Origin: Burkholderia sp. Nafp2/4-1b
GTDB lineage: Bacteria; Pseudomonadota; Gammaproteobacteria; Burkholderiales; Burkholderiaceae
Length of the DNA: 64,000 bases
Assembly: GCF_003635165.1 (NCBI RefSeq)
Contig: NZ_ML058619.1
Span: 124,001 to 188,000 of the forward strand
Direction of reading: 5' to 3'
The notes beneath the pieces were generated by a model. It did not search any database. It had not been told where the DNA came from and worked only from the letters and a program-made list of their open reading frames with translations. Positions 1 through 8,382 of this stretch are shown here, one piece after another; the stretch's first letter is position 1, and each line of letters opens with the position of its first letter. Both the position numbers and the translations under genes were made by a program.

Positions 1-2
1 TC

Positions 3-2537
3 GGCGTCAGCCCGCAGGACGTGTTCGCCGCGCTCAACGGCCAGAACGTGCTGACGGCGGCCGGCTCCGTCGAGACGCGCGGGCCGGAGATTTTCATCCG
101 CGTGGACGGCGCGTTCGACAAGCTGCAGAAAATCCGCGACACGCCGATCGTGTCGCAGGGCCGCACGCTGAAGCTGTCGGACATCGCCACCGTCGAGCGC
201 GGCTACGAGGATCCGTCGACGTTCCTGATCCGCAACAACGGCGAGCCCGCGCTGCTGCTCGGCATCGTGATGCGCGACGGCTGGAACGGGCTCGACCTCG
301 GCCGCGCGCTGGATGGTGAAGTCGGCGCGATCAACCGTGAACTGCCGCTCGGCATGAGCGTGACCAAGGTCACCGATCAGTCCGTGAACATCAGCTCGGC
401 GGTCGACGAGTTCATGGTCAAGTTCTTCGCCGCGCTGCTCGTGGTGATGCTCGTGAGCTTCGTCAGCATGGGCTGGCGCGTGGGCCTCGTCGTCGCCGCG
501 GCCGTGCCGATGACGCTGGCCGTCGTGTTCGTCGTGATGGCCGCCACCGGCAAGAATTTCGACCGCATCACGCTCGGTTCGCTGATCCTCGCGCTCGGGT
601 TGCTGGTCGACGACGCGATCATCGCGATCGAAATGATGGTCGTGAAGATGGAGGAAGGCTACGGCCGCGTGGCCGCGTCGGCCTATGCGTGGAGCCATAC
701 GGCCGCGCCGATGCTGGCCGGCACGCTGGTGACCGCGGTCGGGTTCATGCCGAACGGCTTCGCGCGCTCCACGGCCGGCGAATACACCAGCAACATGTTC
801 TGGATCGTCGGGATCGCACTGATCGCATCGTGGGTCGTCGCGGTGGTGTTCACGCCGTACCTCGGCGTGAAGATGCTGCCCGAGTTCAAGAAGATCGAAG
901 GCGGCCACGACGCCATCTACGACACGCCCCGCTACAACCGTTTCCGCCAGGTGCTGACTCGCGTGATTGCGCGCAAATGGCTGGTTGCGGGGTCCGTCGT
1001 CGGCCTGTTTGCGCTCGCCATTCTCGGCATGGCGGTCGTCAAGAAGCAGTTCTTCCCGATCTCCGATCGCCCCGAAGTCCTCGTCGAAGTGCAGATGCCG
1101 TACGGCACGTCGATTTCGCAAACCAGCGCCGCCGCGTCGAAGGTCGAAGCATGGCTCGCGAAGCAGAAGGAAGCGCACATCGTCACCGCGTACGTCGGCC
1201 AGGGCGCGCCGCGCTTCTATCTGGCGATGGGGCCAGAGCTGCCCGATCCGTCGTTCGCGAAGATCGTGGTGCGCACCGACAGCCAGGACGAGCGCGACGC
1301 GTTGAAGGCACGCCTGCGTCGCGCCATCGCCGACGGCCTCGCGCCCGAAGCACGCGTGCGCGTCACGCAGCTCGTGTTCGGCCCGTATTCGCCGTTCCCC
1401 GTGGCGTATCGCGTCACCGGCCCCGATCCCGACACGCTGCGCGGCATCGCGGCCGAGGTTCGGCACGTGATGACCGGCAGCCCGATGATGCGCACGGTCA
1501 ATGCCGACTGGGGCACGCGCGCGCCGACGCTGCACTTCACGTTGCAGCAGGATCGCCTGCAGGCGGTCGGCTTGACGTCCAGCGCAGTGGCGCAGCAGTT
1601 GCAGTTCCTGCTCACCGGCGTGCCCGTCACCGCGGTGCGCGAGGATATTCGCACCGTGCAGGTGATCGCGCGTTCGGGCGGCGATGCGCGGCTCGACCCG
1701 GCGCGGCTCGACGACTTCACGCTAGCCGGCGCGAACGGGCAGCGCATTCCGCTGTCGCAGGTCGGCAAGGTCGACGTGCGGATGGAGGAGCCGATCATGC
1801 GCTGGCGCGATCGCGTGCCGACGATCACGGTGCGCGGCGACATCGCCGACGGCCTGCAGCCGCCGGACGTCTCGGCCGCGATCACGAAGCAGCTGCAGCC
1901 GATCGTCGCGCGGTTGCCGAGCGGCTACAGGATCGAGGAAGCGGGCTCGATCGAGGAGTCCGGCAAGGCGACGAAGGCGATGCTGCCGCTGTTCCCGATC
2001 ATGCTGGCGATCACGCTCGTCATCATCATCTTCCAGGTGCGCTCGATCTCCGCGATGGTGATGGTGTTCCTGACGAGCCCGCTCGGGTTGATCGGCGTGG
2101 TGCCGACGCTGATCCTGTTCGGGCAGCCGTTCGGCATCAACGCGCTGGTCGGGCTCATCGCGCTGTCGGGGATCCTGATGCGCAACACGCTGATCCTGAT
2201 CGGGCAGATTCACCAGAACGAACAGGCGGGGCTGGATCCGTTCCATGCGGTCGTCGAAGCGACCGTGCAGCGTGCGCGCCCGGTGATCCTCACCGCGATG
2301 GCGGCCGTGCTCGCGTTCATTCCGCTCACGCATTCGGTGTTCTGGGGTACGCTCGCGTACACGCTGATCGGCGGCACGTTCGCCGGCACCATTCTCACGC
2401 TGGTGTTCCTGCCGGCGATGTACGCGATCTGGTACAGGATCCGGCCCGGCCACGCCGCCGGCTCGCATCGCGGCCGGCACGAAACGGCAGCGCCGGACGA
2501 GCCTGCGCTTCAGCCCGCGCTCGACACGCGCGACTGA
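3..2537 (+). CDS. RND-family efflux permease, 5' end outside window (partial)
   Basis: This is the C-terminal part (about 844 codons) of an inner-membrane proton-driven RND permease; the reading frame is already open at base 3, so the true start lies upstream. The first transmembrane bundle is visible, with the proton-relay Asp pair in LGLLVDDAIIAIE. A large periplasmic loop follows, then a second membrane bundle (LPLFPIMLAITLVIIIF onward) and a hydrophilic tail. The overall pattern fits the HAE1/AcrB-like multidrug branch better than metal pumps, because I see no Met-rich or His-rich metal motif. The substrate cannot be read. The membrane-fusion partner presumably lies upstream. An SDR gene follows 35 bp downstream and could be cotranscribed. 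Confidence 0.9.
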   Translation, partial: GVSPQDVFAALNGQNVLTAAGSVETRGPEIFIRVDGAFDKLQKIRDTPIVSQGRTLKLSDIATVERGYEDPSTFLIRNNGEPALLLGIVMRDGWNGLDLGRALDGEVGAINRELPLGMSVTKVTDQSVNISSAVDEFMVKFFAALLVVMLVSFVSMGWRVGLVVAAAVPMTLAVVFVVMAATGKNFDRITLGSLILALGLLVDDAIIAIEMMVVKMEEGYGRVAASAYAWSHTAAPMLAGTLVTAVGFMPNGFARSTAGEYTSNMFWIVGIALIASWVVAVVFTPYLGVKMLPEFKKIEGGHDAIYDTPRYNRFRQVLTRVIARKWLVAGSVVGLFALAILGMAVVKKQFFPISDRPEVLVEVQMPYGTSISQTSAAASKVEAWLAKQKEAHIVTAYVGQGAPRFYLAMGPELPDPSFAKIVVRTDSQDERDALKARLRRAIADGLAPEARVRVTQLVFGPYSPFPVAYRVTGPDPDTLRGIAAEVRHVMTGSPMMRTVNADWGTRAPTLHFTLQQDRLQAVGLTSSAVAQQLQFLLTGVPVTAVREDIRTVQVIARSGGDARLDPARLDDFTLAGANGQRIPLSQVGKVDVRMEEPIMRWRDRVPTITVRGDIADGLQPPDVSAAITKQLQPIVARLPSGYRIEEAGSIEESGKATKAMLPLFPIMLAITLVIIIFQVRSISAMVMVFLTSPLGLIGVVPTLILFGQPFGINALVGLIALSGILMRNTLILIGQIHQNEQAGLDPFHAVVEATVQRARPVILTAMAAVLAFIPLTHSVFWGTLAYTLIGGTFAGTILTLVFLPAMYAIWYRIRPGHAAGSHRGRHETAAPDEPALQPALDTRD

Positions 2538-2572
2538 CCCGTACACCATTCATCTTGTCGAAGGAAACCGCC

Positions 2573-3376
2573 ATGTCGAATTCCACCGTCGTCGTGACCG
2601 GCGTGTCGTCGGGAACCGGGCGCGCCGCCGCAGAGAGGTTCGCCCGACGCGGATGCCGGGTGTTCGGCACCGTGCGCAGCATCGCCGCAACGGCGCCCGT
2701 CGCCGGTGTCGAACTGATCGAGATGGACGTGCGCGACGATGCGTCTGTTCAATCCGGAATCCGTACGATCATCGAGCGCGCCGCGCGTATCGACGTGCTC
2801 GTCAACAACGCGGGCACGAGCCTGATCGGCGCGGTGGAGGAAACGGCGCCGAGCGAAGCGGCGGCATTGTTCGACACCAACGTGTTCAGCATCCTGCGCA
2901 CGGTGCAGGCGGTTCTGCCACACATGCGCGCTCAACGCGGCGGCCGCATCGTCAACGTCAGTTCGGTGCTCGGGTTCCTGCCGGCGCCGTACATGGGTCT
3001 CTATGCGGCGTCCAAGCATGCGGTCGAGGGGTTGACCGAAACGCTCGATCACGAGGTGCGTCAGTTCGGCATTCGCGCGACGCTGGTCGAACCGTCGTTT
3101 ACGCGCACCAACCTCGACGTCAATGCGCCGCACGCGAACGCGAAGATCGCCGATTACGACCGTGAACGGTCGCTTGCGTCGCGCGCCGTCGCCGACAACG
3201 TGAAAGCCGCACCGGCGCCTGACAACGTGGCCGCCACCATCGTCGATGCAGCGCTCGGCACGTGGCGCATGCGACGCGCGCCGACCGGCGAGGCAGCGCT
3301 TTTGCGCATCCTGCGGCGCTTCATGCCGGCGGGCCCTGTCGATTCGAGCCTGCGCAAGAAATTTCGGCTCGCGTGA
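2573..3376 (+). CDS. SDR-family oxidoreductase
   Basis: A 267-aa classical short-chain dehydrogenase/reductase. The N-terminal nucleotide-binding turn is TGVSSGTGRA, a slightly unusual version of TGxxxGxG. NNAG follows near residue 80, and the catalytic region has S (NVSS) followed by YAASK. The ATG has an AAGGAA ribosome-binding site. The region after the YxxxK motif (EPSFTRTNL and the basic tail) resembles SDRs annotated as oxidoreductases of unknown substrate. It follows the RND permease by 35 bp on the same strand, so cotranscription is plausible. Fold and cofactor class are secure; the substrate is not. Confidence 0.9.
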   Translation: MSNSTVVVTGVSSGTGRAAAERFARRGCRVFGTVRSIAATAPVAGVELIEMDVRDDASVQSGIRTIIERAARIDVLVNNAGTSLIGAVEETAPSEAAALFDTNVFSILRTVQAVLPHMRAQRGGRIVNVSSVLGFLPAPYMGLYAASKHAVEGLTETLDHEVRQFGIRATLVEPSFTRTNLDVNAPHANAKIADYDRERSLASRAVADNVKAAPAPDNVAATIVDAALGTWRMRRAPTGEAALLRILRRFMPAGPVDSSLRKKFRLA

Positions 3377-3456
3377 TGCGGCGGAGTGGCGGAACGTCCT
3401 TGAACATGAGCCGCCGGGTTGCTGCTGGCCCGATCGTCGTCGCGGCCAAGCGCTGC

Positions 3457-3663
3457 GGAGTCCGCCCCCGGGCCGCCGAAGCAGTGGTCCACGCCTGGCG
3501 CCTGGTAATAGCGAGCGAACGCGCTGACGGCCGATGCGCCCATCGTAGCCTGCAGCTTCTCGTAATACGCCGTCGTTGCACGGTGACTCAAAGCCATGTC
3601 TGCAATGCCGTGCCAAAGGAGCAGCTTCCCGCCATGGGCTTGTGCGAGACTACGAGCACTTGC
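3457..3663 (-). pseudogene. Fossil of a tannase/feruloyl esterase C-terminus
   Basis: On the minus strand a continuous stretch reads as the C-terminal catalytic region of the tannase/feruloyl esterase family: GGKLLLWHGIADMALS, then TTAYYEKLQATMG, then ARYYQAPGVDHCFGGPGADS. The Asp in GIAD and the His in DHC sit where that family keeps two of its catalytic triad residues. No N-terminal half or nucleophile region exists upstream, where a LysR gene begins instead. After GADS the frame runs into unrelated sequence antisense to the SDR gene. I read it as a decayed remnant of a deleted esterase gene; it accounts for most of the otherwise empty 3377-3750 interval. Confidence 0.75.
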
Positions 3664-3750
3664 CTGACACGCTTGCCGCGCAATACTTTGTGGTCCTCTC
3701 CGTACCGATCGCTCATCCAGATATGCGACACCTCACGAATCGAAGTTGCA

Positions 3751-4725
3751 TCATGATCGGCATCCGGATTTCGAATGGTTCATCAGCGCACATCCGTCAT
3801 GCATCGTGAGTGCACGCTCGTCCGCCTCCAGCATTGACGGCACCTCTTCGCGAAGGAGATCGATGAACGTCCGGATCTTGGCGTCGAGAAAGCGCCGGGA
3901 CGGATACAACGCGTAGACGTTCACGGGCTGCGCCTCATATCCCCGAAGAAGCCATACCAGTGCACCCGAGCGCAAACCGGGCAGCGCAACGCCAGCGGGC
4001 AGGATCGCGATGCCAAGGTCCCCTGCTACCGCAAGTTCCAGCGCCTCCATGGCATTGACCGTCAAGCGGGACGAACCGATGTCCACTGGGAACGTGTCGG
4101 CGGCGCCTCTGAATACCCATTTATCAAACGGAAAAACGGACGTGGTCAATTGCAGGCACTGATGTTCGCGCAAATCTTCCGGCGCTGCCGGTGCGCCATG
4201 GTTCGCCAAATACCGCGGGGACGCACACACCACGCCGCGTATTCTCCCGAGCCTCAGACTGACCAACCCGGAGCTTGGCAATTCCGGCGCCAGAACGATC
4301 GACACGTCATAGCCTTCCTCGATCATGTCGGGAATGGCACCGGTCATCGTGACATCGACTCCGAGTTCGGAAAACCGTTGCTGATACTTCAGTATTGCGG
4401 GCACCACCAGTTGATGGCCAAAGCTCGAAAGCGCGTGAACACGCAGGCGTCCGGTGGGATGTGCCGTTGCCAAGCGCGCCTCGGATTCCGCGTCATCAAG
4501 GTTCGAGAGAATCTCCAGGCATCGGCGCAGGTAACGCTCGCCCGCCTCCGTCAGGACAACACGCCTCGTCGTCCGGTTTAACAGCCGGCTACCCAGATGT
4601 GTTTCGAGTTGGCTGATGGCGCGTGAAACGGAGGGCGTAGTCATGTTGAGCCGCTTGGCCGCCGAAGAAAAACCCCCATCGTTCGCGACCTTTGCAAAGA
4701 TGCGCATGCATTGAAACGTGTCCAT
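3751..4725 (-). CDS. LysR-family transcriptional regulator
   Basis: A 324-aa LysR-type regulator. The N-terminal winged helix-turn-helix is clear (FSSAAKRLNMTTPSVSRAIS, followed by LGSRLLNRTTRRVVLTEAG), and a type-2 periplasmic-binding-like effector domain fills residues about 90-295. The start was placed at the ATG of MDTFQCMRIF, because the longer upstream reading frame adds 42 non-homologous residues. The sequence resembles the DsdC/CrgA-like subgroup that often controls a neighbouring oxidoreductase. It lies 159 bp downstream of the NmrA-like gene on the same strand. Its target may be the NmrA-like gene or the esterase now reduced to a fossil beside it; this is inference. Confidence 0.93.
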   Translation of the reverse strand: MDTFQCMRIFAKVANDGGFSSAAKRLNMTTPSVSRAISQLETHLGSRLLNRTTRRVVLTEAGERYLRRCLEILSNLDDAESEARLATAHPTGRLRVHALSSFGHQLVVPAILKYQQRFSELGVDVTMTGAIPDMIEEGYDVSIVLAPELPSSGLVSLRLGRIRGVVCASPRYLANHGAPAAPEDLREHQCLQLTTSVFPFDKWVFRGAADTFPVDIGSSRLTVNAMEALELAVAGDLGIAILPAGVALPGLRSGALVWLLRGYEAQPVNVYALYPSRRFLDAKIRTFIDLLREEVPSMLEADERALTMHDGCALMNHSKSGCRS

Positions 4726-4884
4726 TGATCGCTCGCCAAAATGGAGAAGCCATGTCGAATGTCCACCGCGACCACCTCGCGAAGTGCCGTAGCAGAAGTC
4801 AGCCTCTGGCGTCGAGTGCCCCCGATCGTTTCGCCGTGTCTCCGTCACCAATTGATATTCCGACAGAGCACGTGTGAGGCAAAT

Positions 4885-5769
4885 CTACTTCTCGAAAATG
4901 GAGATGTTTTCGGCAAGCCACTGGGTCACGGGCAAAGGAGCTTCCCCCGTCACCTCCTGGACAGTCGTGGTTATTTCACTCATTGCGGAGTCACGGAACA
5001 ACTGATCCAGACCGACAAGCAAATCCGCGACGTATGCGGGCGACCCTTCCGCCAGTAGAACCTCTCGCTGCTGCTCGAGGGTCCGCTCCGCGTAAATGAC
5101 ATTACGACCCAGCAGCCGTGAAAGTTCATCCGCAATTTCATGCATCGTCATGACATGCGGACCCGTGAGGTGATAAACCCGCTGGGACTCGGGTTCGACT
5201 TGCTCAAGCAAAGCAATGCATGCCACTCTCGCAACGTCGCGCGTATCGATGAAATTGACCCGTCCATTACCGGCGGCACCAGCCCACGAATCCGAAGCGA
5301 TAGCAGCGGCAGACCGTTTGAGAACGTCCATAAATGTGGAGGGTCGCAGTGTTGTCGAGGCCACGGCTTGTCTGGCCAGATGCGCCTCAATTTGCATATG
5401 CCACGCCATCGGGTTCAAGCGGGTCGGAGGCCCAAAGGACGAAAGCTTGACGATGTGACGGACCCCTGAAGCAACGGCGGCATCAATCAGCGCGACTTCG
5501 TTTGCCACCTGCTGCAATGATGTGCCATGTGAGACGAACAGGCGCTCCGTACCTCGAAGCGCATCGACGAGCGTACGCGGTTCACTGAAGTCCACTCCGG
5601 CTGCGTTCACTCCCGGTGGCAAATCAAGTGCATCGGGTGTGCGGGTCAAAGCGACGACGTCGACCGACTCTGAGACAAGAAGGCTGATCAGCGACGAACC
5701 GACGCGGCCGGTGGCGCCGGCGATTGCGATACGTGGTCGTTGAGACGTGACGGGTGATCCGACGGTCAT
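4885..5769 (-). CDS. NmrA-like NAD(P)-binding oxidoreductase (atypical SDR)
   Basis: A 294-aa atypical SDR. The N-terminal Rossmann motif is GATGRVGSSL, preceded by RIAIA. LSSFG follows where the nucleotide-binding domain ends, and the C-terminal region (VYHLTGPHVMTMHEIADELS) is typical of NmrA/quinone-reductase-like (QorB-like) proteins. No YxxxK catalytic pair is evident, as usual for this subgroup; members sense or reduce NAD(P)-linked substrates such as quinones. A ribosome-binding site AAGGGG precedes the ATG. It is divergent from a TetR gene across an 87-bp region carrying a strong dyad, so TetR repression is likely. Confidence 0.88.
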   Translation of the reverse strand: MTVGSPVTSQRPRIAIAGATGRVGSSLISLLVSESVDVVALTRTPDALDLPPGVNAAGVDFSEPRTLVDALRGTERLFVSHGTSLQQVANEVALIDAAVASGVRHIVKLSSFGPPTRLNPMAWHMQIEAHLARQAVASTTLRPSTFMDVLKRSAAAIASDSWAGAAGNGRVNFIDTRDVARVACIALLEQVEPESQRVYHLTGPHVMTMHEIADELSRLLGRNVIYAERTLEQQREVLLAEGSPAYVADLLVGLDQLFRDSAMSEITTTVQEVTGEAPLPVTQWLAENISIFEK

Positions 5770-5790
5770 GACGAGCCCCTTGATGTATCA

Positions 5791-5829
5791 TGGAACGAAC
5801 GGTACAAGAATGTTGGAACTATCGTTCCA
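5791..5829. promoter_or_regulatory. TetR-type operator pair between the NmrA-like and TetR genes
   Basis: A perfect inverted repeat TGGAAC-TATC-GTTCCA occupies 5814-5829. A degenerate copy, TGGAAC-GAAC-GGTACA, starts at 5791, 23 bp away. The outer elements also pair over 8 bases (TGGAACGA at 5791-5798 with TCGTTCCA at 5822-5829). The location in the divergent promoter region fits autorepression by the TetR protein and control of the reductase. Confidence 0.7.
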
Positions 5830-5856
5830 GCTTGTCAAGCTGTTCCCGAGGATTCC

Positions 5857-6462
5857 ATGAGCGGAAAGCCGCAATTCGACGAAGCGGCCGTGATCGATGC
5901 GGCCATGAAGGTCTTTTGGCGCCACGGCTATGCAGCGGCGTCAATCAATCACCTTACCGAGGCGACGGGCCTATCCCGCTCCAGCCTCTACCAAAGATTT
6001 GGTGACAAGGACGGTCTCTTCCGTGAGGCGCTCGCAGCGTACACAAAGCGAGTGCTCAGTCGGATGAACGGTGTAGAAGCAGATACGGCGCGGGGGCGTC
6101 TCGAAGGGATCCTGCGGGCCTACTTGCCTGCGCTCCCCGACCGGAAACGTCCAGCGGGTTGCCTGATATCGCGAAGCTGCGCCGAAATGGTGGATCTCAC
6201 AGCGGACGGAAAGGCAGCTGCGCGAGCAAGTGCGGAGCTTCAGTACGAGATGCTTGCAGGCCTCTTGCGCGATGGGATCACGCATGGCGAGTTGCCGAAC
6301 GACACGTGCGTTGACGCACTCGCGTGGCTTTACCTCGGGGTCCTGCATTCAATTGTGAACTTGCCGCAGGCCGGCGCAAGTGCCGACGCGCTCGATCGCA
6401 TGATTGACATCGCCATGTCGGCGTGGCCACCTTCCCCGCACGCTCAGCCAGCGTCAACATAG
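5857..6462 (+). CDS. TetR/AcrR-family transcriptional regulator
   Basis: A 201-aa TetR-type repressor. The N-terminal helix-turn-helix spans residues about 10-55 (AAMKVFWRHGYAAASINHL, then TGLSRSSLYQRFGDKDGLF). The C-terminal ligand domain carries a Cys in PAGCLISRSCAEM, a feature common in the RutR/YcdC-like and quinone- or electrophile-sensing subgroup. A GAGGA ribosome-binding site lies just upstream of the ATG. It is divergently transcribed from the NmrA-like reductase, the usual arrangement for a local repressor of a detoxifying enzyme. The inducer is not known. Confidence 0.92.
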   Translation: MSGKPQFDEAAVIDAAMKVFWRHGYAAASINHLTEATGLSRSSLYQRFGDKDGLFREALAAYTKRVLSRMNGVEADTARGRLEGILRAYLPALPDRKRPAGCLISRSCAEMVDLTADGKAAARASAELQYEMLAGLLRDGITHGELPNDTCVDALAWLYLGVLHSIVNLPQAGASADALDRMIDIAMSAWPPSPHAQPAST

Positions 6463-6516
6463 ACCGCAAGAAATCTGTCAATACCCTGCGCAGCACGGGT
6501 TCGGGCGTGTTTGCCG

Positions 6517-6897
6517 TCAATCTTGCGGCCGCGACGCCATGCGTGCATCGAACACTTCGCGGGCGGTATCGAATTCGCCGAGATGTTCGAGCATCCAGTC
6601 ATGGAGCGCCTTGAGGGGCCGTTGCAGCGCACGCCCCAAAGGCGTGATCGCGTATTCGACGGCCACCGGCGAAACGGGTATCACCGTGCGGGAAACAAGT
6701 CCGTTTCGCTCGAGCCGGCGCAGACATTGCGTCAGTGCTTTCTGGCTAACGCCCTCCAGATGCCGCTTGATCGCGTTGAAACGCAACGGCCCGCCATCCA
6801 GCACCGTCAGGACCATCATCGACCACTTGTCGGATATCTGATCAAACAGAACGCGTGTCGGACAAGCGGCCGGAAAACGCTCGGGCTCAGCGGACAT
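6517..6897 (-). CDS. HxlR-family winged-helix regulator
   Basis: A 126-aa HxlR-type regulator. It has the characteristic start with a single Cys near residue 12 (AACPTRVLFDQISDKWSMMV), then FNAIKRHLEGVSQKALTQCL, the winged-helix recognition region, and YAITPLGRAL near the C-terminus. Length and layout match the family. The Cys is the sort used for redox or aldehyde sensing in some relatives. A GAGG ribosome-binding site precedes the ATG. It is divergent from the SnoaL-like/hydrolase pair across 176 bp, which it likely controls. Confidence 0.93.
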   Translation of the reverse strand: MSAEPERFPAACPTRVLFDQISDKWSMMVLTVLDGGPLRFNAIKRHLEGVSQKALTQCLRRLERNGLVSRTVIPVSPVAVEYAITPLGRALQRPLKALHDWMLEHLGEFDTAREVFDARMASRPQD

Positions 6898-6927
6898 GGT
6901 TACCTCGAGTATCCCTAGTGGAAGAAA

Positions 6928-6944
6928 AGTGCGTAATTGACACT
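6928..6944. promoter_or_regulatory. Candidate HxlR operator
   Basis: A 17-bp dyad AGTG-N9-CACT in a locally AT-rich patch lies 31 bp upstream of the HxlR start and 130 bp upstream of the SnoaL-like gene. Imperfect palindromes of this kind are typical HxlR targets; assignment is by position only. Confidence 0.4.
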
Positions 6945-7073
6945 AAGTTTCCGAAGTATACCATCGAGCCTGGTTTCATTTTCTTTGTGTCGGAGGGCTC
7001 CGGCCAGCGTAAATCGGCCAGGGTCAACCCAAGGCTCGAGCGGGCCATCAACCTCAACCTAAGGAAGGTTCGT

Positions 7074-7460
7074 ATGTCGGATACATCGCAGATTGCCCTC
7101 ATCCGGAAGTTGTATGGTGCCATGGGAGACGTAAATGCTTTCAAGTCGCTCCTGGCGGATGACGCAGAGTGGGATATTGCCGAAGGATTTCCCAATGGTG
7201 GCGTCTATCGCGGTCTTGATAACACCGTCAATGGCTTCTTTCCGTTCATGGCCGACTTCGACGAGTTCTACGCGAAAGGGGACGAGTTCTTCGAGTCGGG
7301 AGATCACGTGATCGTTCTCGGACACTATTTCGCCCTTTCGAAGAAGGGCCGAAGGACGCAATCCCGATTCGCCCATTTCTGGACAATTCGAGACGGAAAA
7401 GTCGCGCGACTGCAGCAGACCGCCGACACACTTCTCATCGCACAAGCGCTTGGAAAATGA
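7074..7460 (+). CDS. SnoaL/NTF2-like protein
   Basis: A 128-aa protein with the cone-shaped NTF2-like (SnoaL) fold signature: an N-terminal helix (QIALIRKLYGAMG), LLADDAEWDIAEG, a middle region with FFESGDHVIVLGHYFAL, and the C-terminal sheet FAHFWTIRDGKVARLQQTADT. Such proteins are small hydrolases, isomerases or ligand binders, and no catalytic residue set can be assigned with confidence. The start follows an AAGGAAGG ribosome-binding site. The stop overlaps the ATG of the next gene (ATGA), so the two are translationally coupled and probably act on the same compound. Confidence 0.88.
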   Translation: MSDTSQIALIRKLYGAMGDVNAFKSLLADDAEWDIAEGFPNGGVYRGLDNTVNGFFPFMADFDEFYAKGDEFFESGDHVIVLGHYFALSKKGRRTQSRFAHFWTIRDGKVARLQQTADTLLIAQALGK

Positions 7461-8332
7461 CTGGAGCGCCGCGAATGGAACGAGTAAAACTGAACGGCGC
7501 GGACGTCGAATACGATGTCCGCGGATCCGGGGCGCCGGTGGTATTCATCCACGGTGCGATTCTGTCGGATGGGTTCGTGCCAGTGATCGAGCAGGCCGGA
7601 ATCGCGGAGAATTTCCGGATCGTCCATTACCGGCGCCGTGGCTACGCCGGCAGCTCACGTGCTGTGGCCGGCATGTCGATGCAAGAGTGGGCTGGTGACT
7701 GCATCGCCTTATTGGATCACCTGGGCATTGCGTCGGCGCACGTGGCAGGGCATTCCTTTGGCGCAGGCATCGCATTGCAGATGGCGATCGATGCCCCGAG
7801 CAGAGTGCGGACGCTGGCATTGCTGGAGCCGCCGCTCGGGGCATTGGTACCGTCCGCGGAGCAGTTCGCGGAATGGACGACGACTGTCCGCGAGATCTAC
7901 GACTCAGGAGACAAAGCTGCGGCCGCGGACATGGTCTTGGCAGGCGCGTATGGACAGGACTACCGGCGATTCACCGACGGCGCCCTGCCTGCGGGTGCGT
8001 TCGATCGCGCGGTATCCGATATCGACACGTACTTTCAGGTCGAACTCGGGGCCATGCTGCGCTGGGATATCACAACCGAAGGCCTGAAAGACATTCGACA
8101 CCCGGTGCTGTCGATGCGCGGCAGCGATACATTGCCGGTGTTCTTTGAGGGCGCTGATCTAATGCAGCGGTGGATTCCGCAAATCCACACGGTGTCGATA
8201 CCGTGTGCGGGCCACGACTTGCCGGGCAGGAATCCCGCCGCCGTCGCCACTGGTCTCATCCAGTTCTTCACGACCTGCGAGCCGGCACCGGTTGAGCGCG
8301 CCGGCGCCCGCCGGATGCGCCGGGCCGGATAG
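7457..8332 (+). CDS. Alpha/beta-fold hydrolase
   Basis: A 291-aa alpha/beta hydrolase. The oxyanion-hole region is VVFIHGAILSDG, the nucleophile elbow is GHSFGAG (Ser near residue 99), and a late His sits in CAGHDLPGRNP; an acidic residue precedes it in the RGSDTLPVF region. This gives a complete Ser-Asp-His set. It overlaps the SnoaL-like gene by 4 bases, and an alternative start MERVKL lies 6 codons in. The C-terminal 20 residues are Arg/Ala-rich and look like an extension beyond the fold. The likely activity is as an esterase or C-C/ester hydrolase; the substrate is unknown. Confidence 0.9.
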   Translation: MTGAPRMERVKLNGADVEYDVRGSGAPVVFIHGAILSDGFVPVIEQAGIAENFRIVHYRRRGYAGSSRAVAGMSMQEWAGDCIALLDHLGIASAHVAGHSFGAGIALQMAIDAPSRVRTLALLEPPLGALVPSAEQFAEWTTTVREIYDSGDKAAAADMVLAGAYGQDYRRFTDGALPAGAFDRAVSDIDTYFQVELGAMLRWDITTEGLKDIRHPVLSMRGSDTLPVFFEGADLMQRWIPQIHTVSIPCAGHDLPGRNPAAVATGLIQFFTTCEPAPVERAGARRMRRAG

Positions 8333-8341
8333 GATCCGGCC
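8323..8341 (+). terminator. Stem-loop straddling the hydrolase stop codon
   Basis: GGCCGGAT-AGG-ATCCGGCC gives a perfect 8-bp stem with a 3-nt loop and overlaps the TAG stop at 8330-8332. No U-tract follows. It lies between convergent genes (the acyl-CoA ligase ends at 8383), so a 3'-end or bidirectional mRNA-stabilising role is more likely than classical intrinsic termination. Confidence 0.4.
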
Positions 8342-8382
8342 GCGCCGTCATCCTCGATGGCGTCTCCTACAGCAGTCGCGGA

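Noticed and set aside
689..2570. Long plus-strand frame running through the RND permease into the SDR gene
   Set aside because: The upstream part is an Arg-rich shifted frame of the permease; only the part from 2573 is a real protein.
6937..6962. TTGACA followed by TATACC upstream of the SnoaL-like gene
   Set aside because: The spacing is only 14 bp, too short for a normal sigma-70 promoter, and the TTGACA lies within the suspected HxlR operator.
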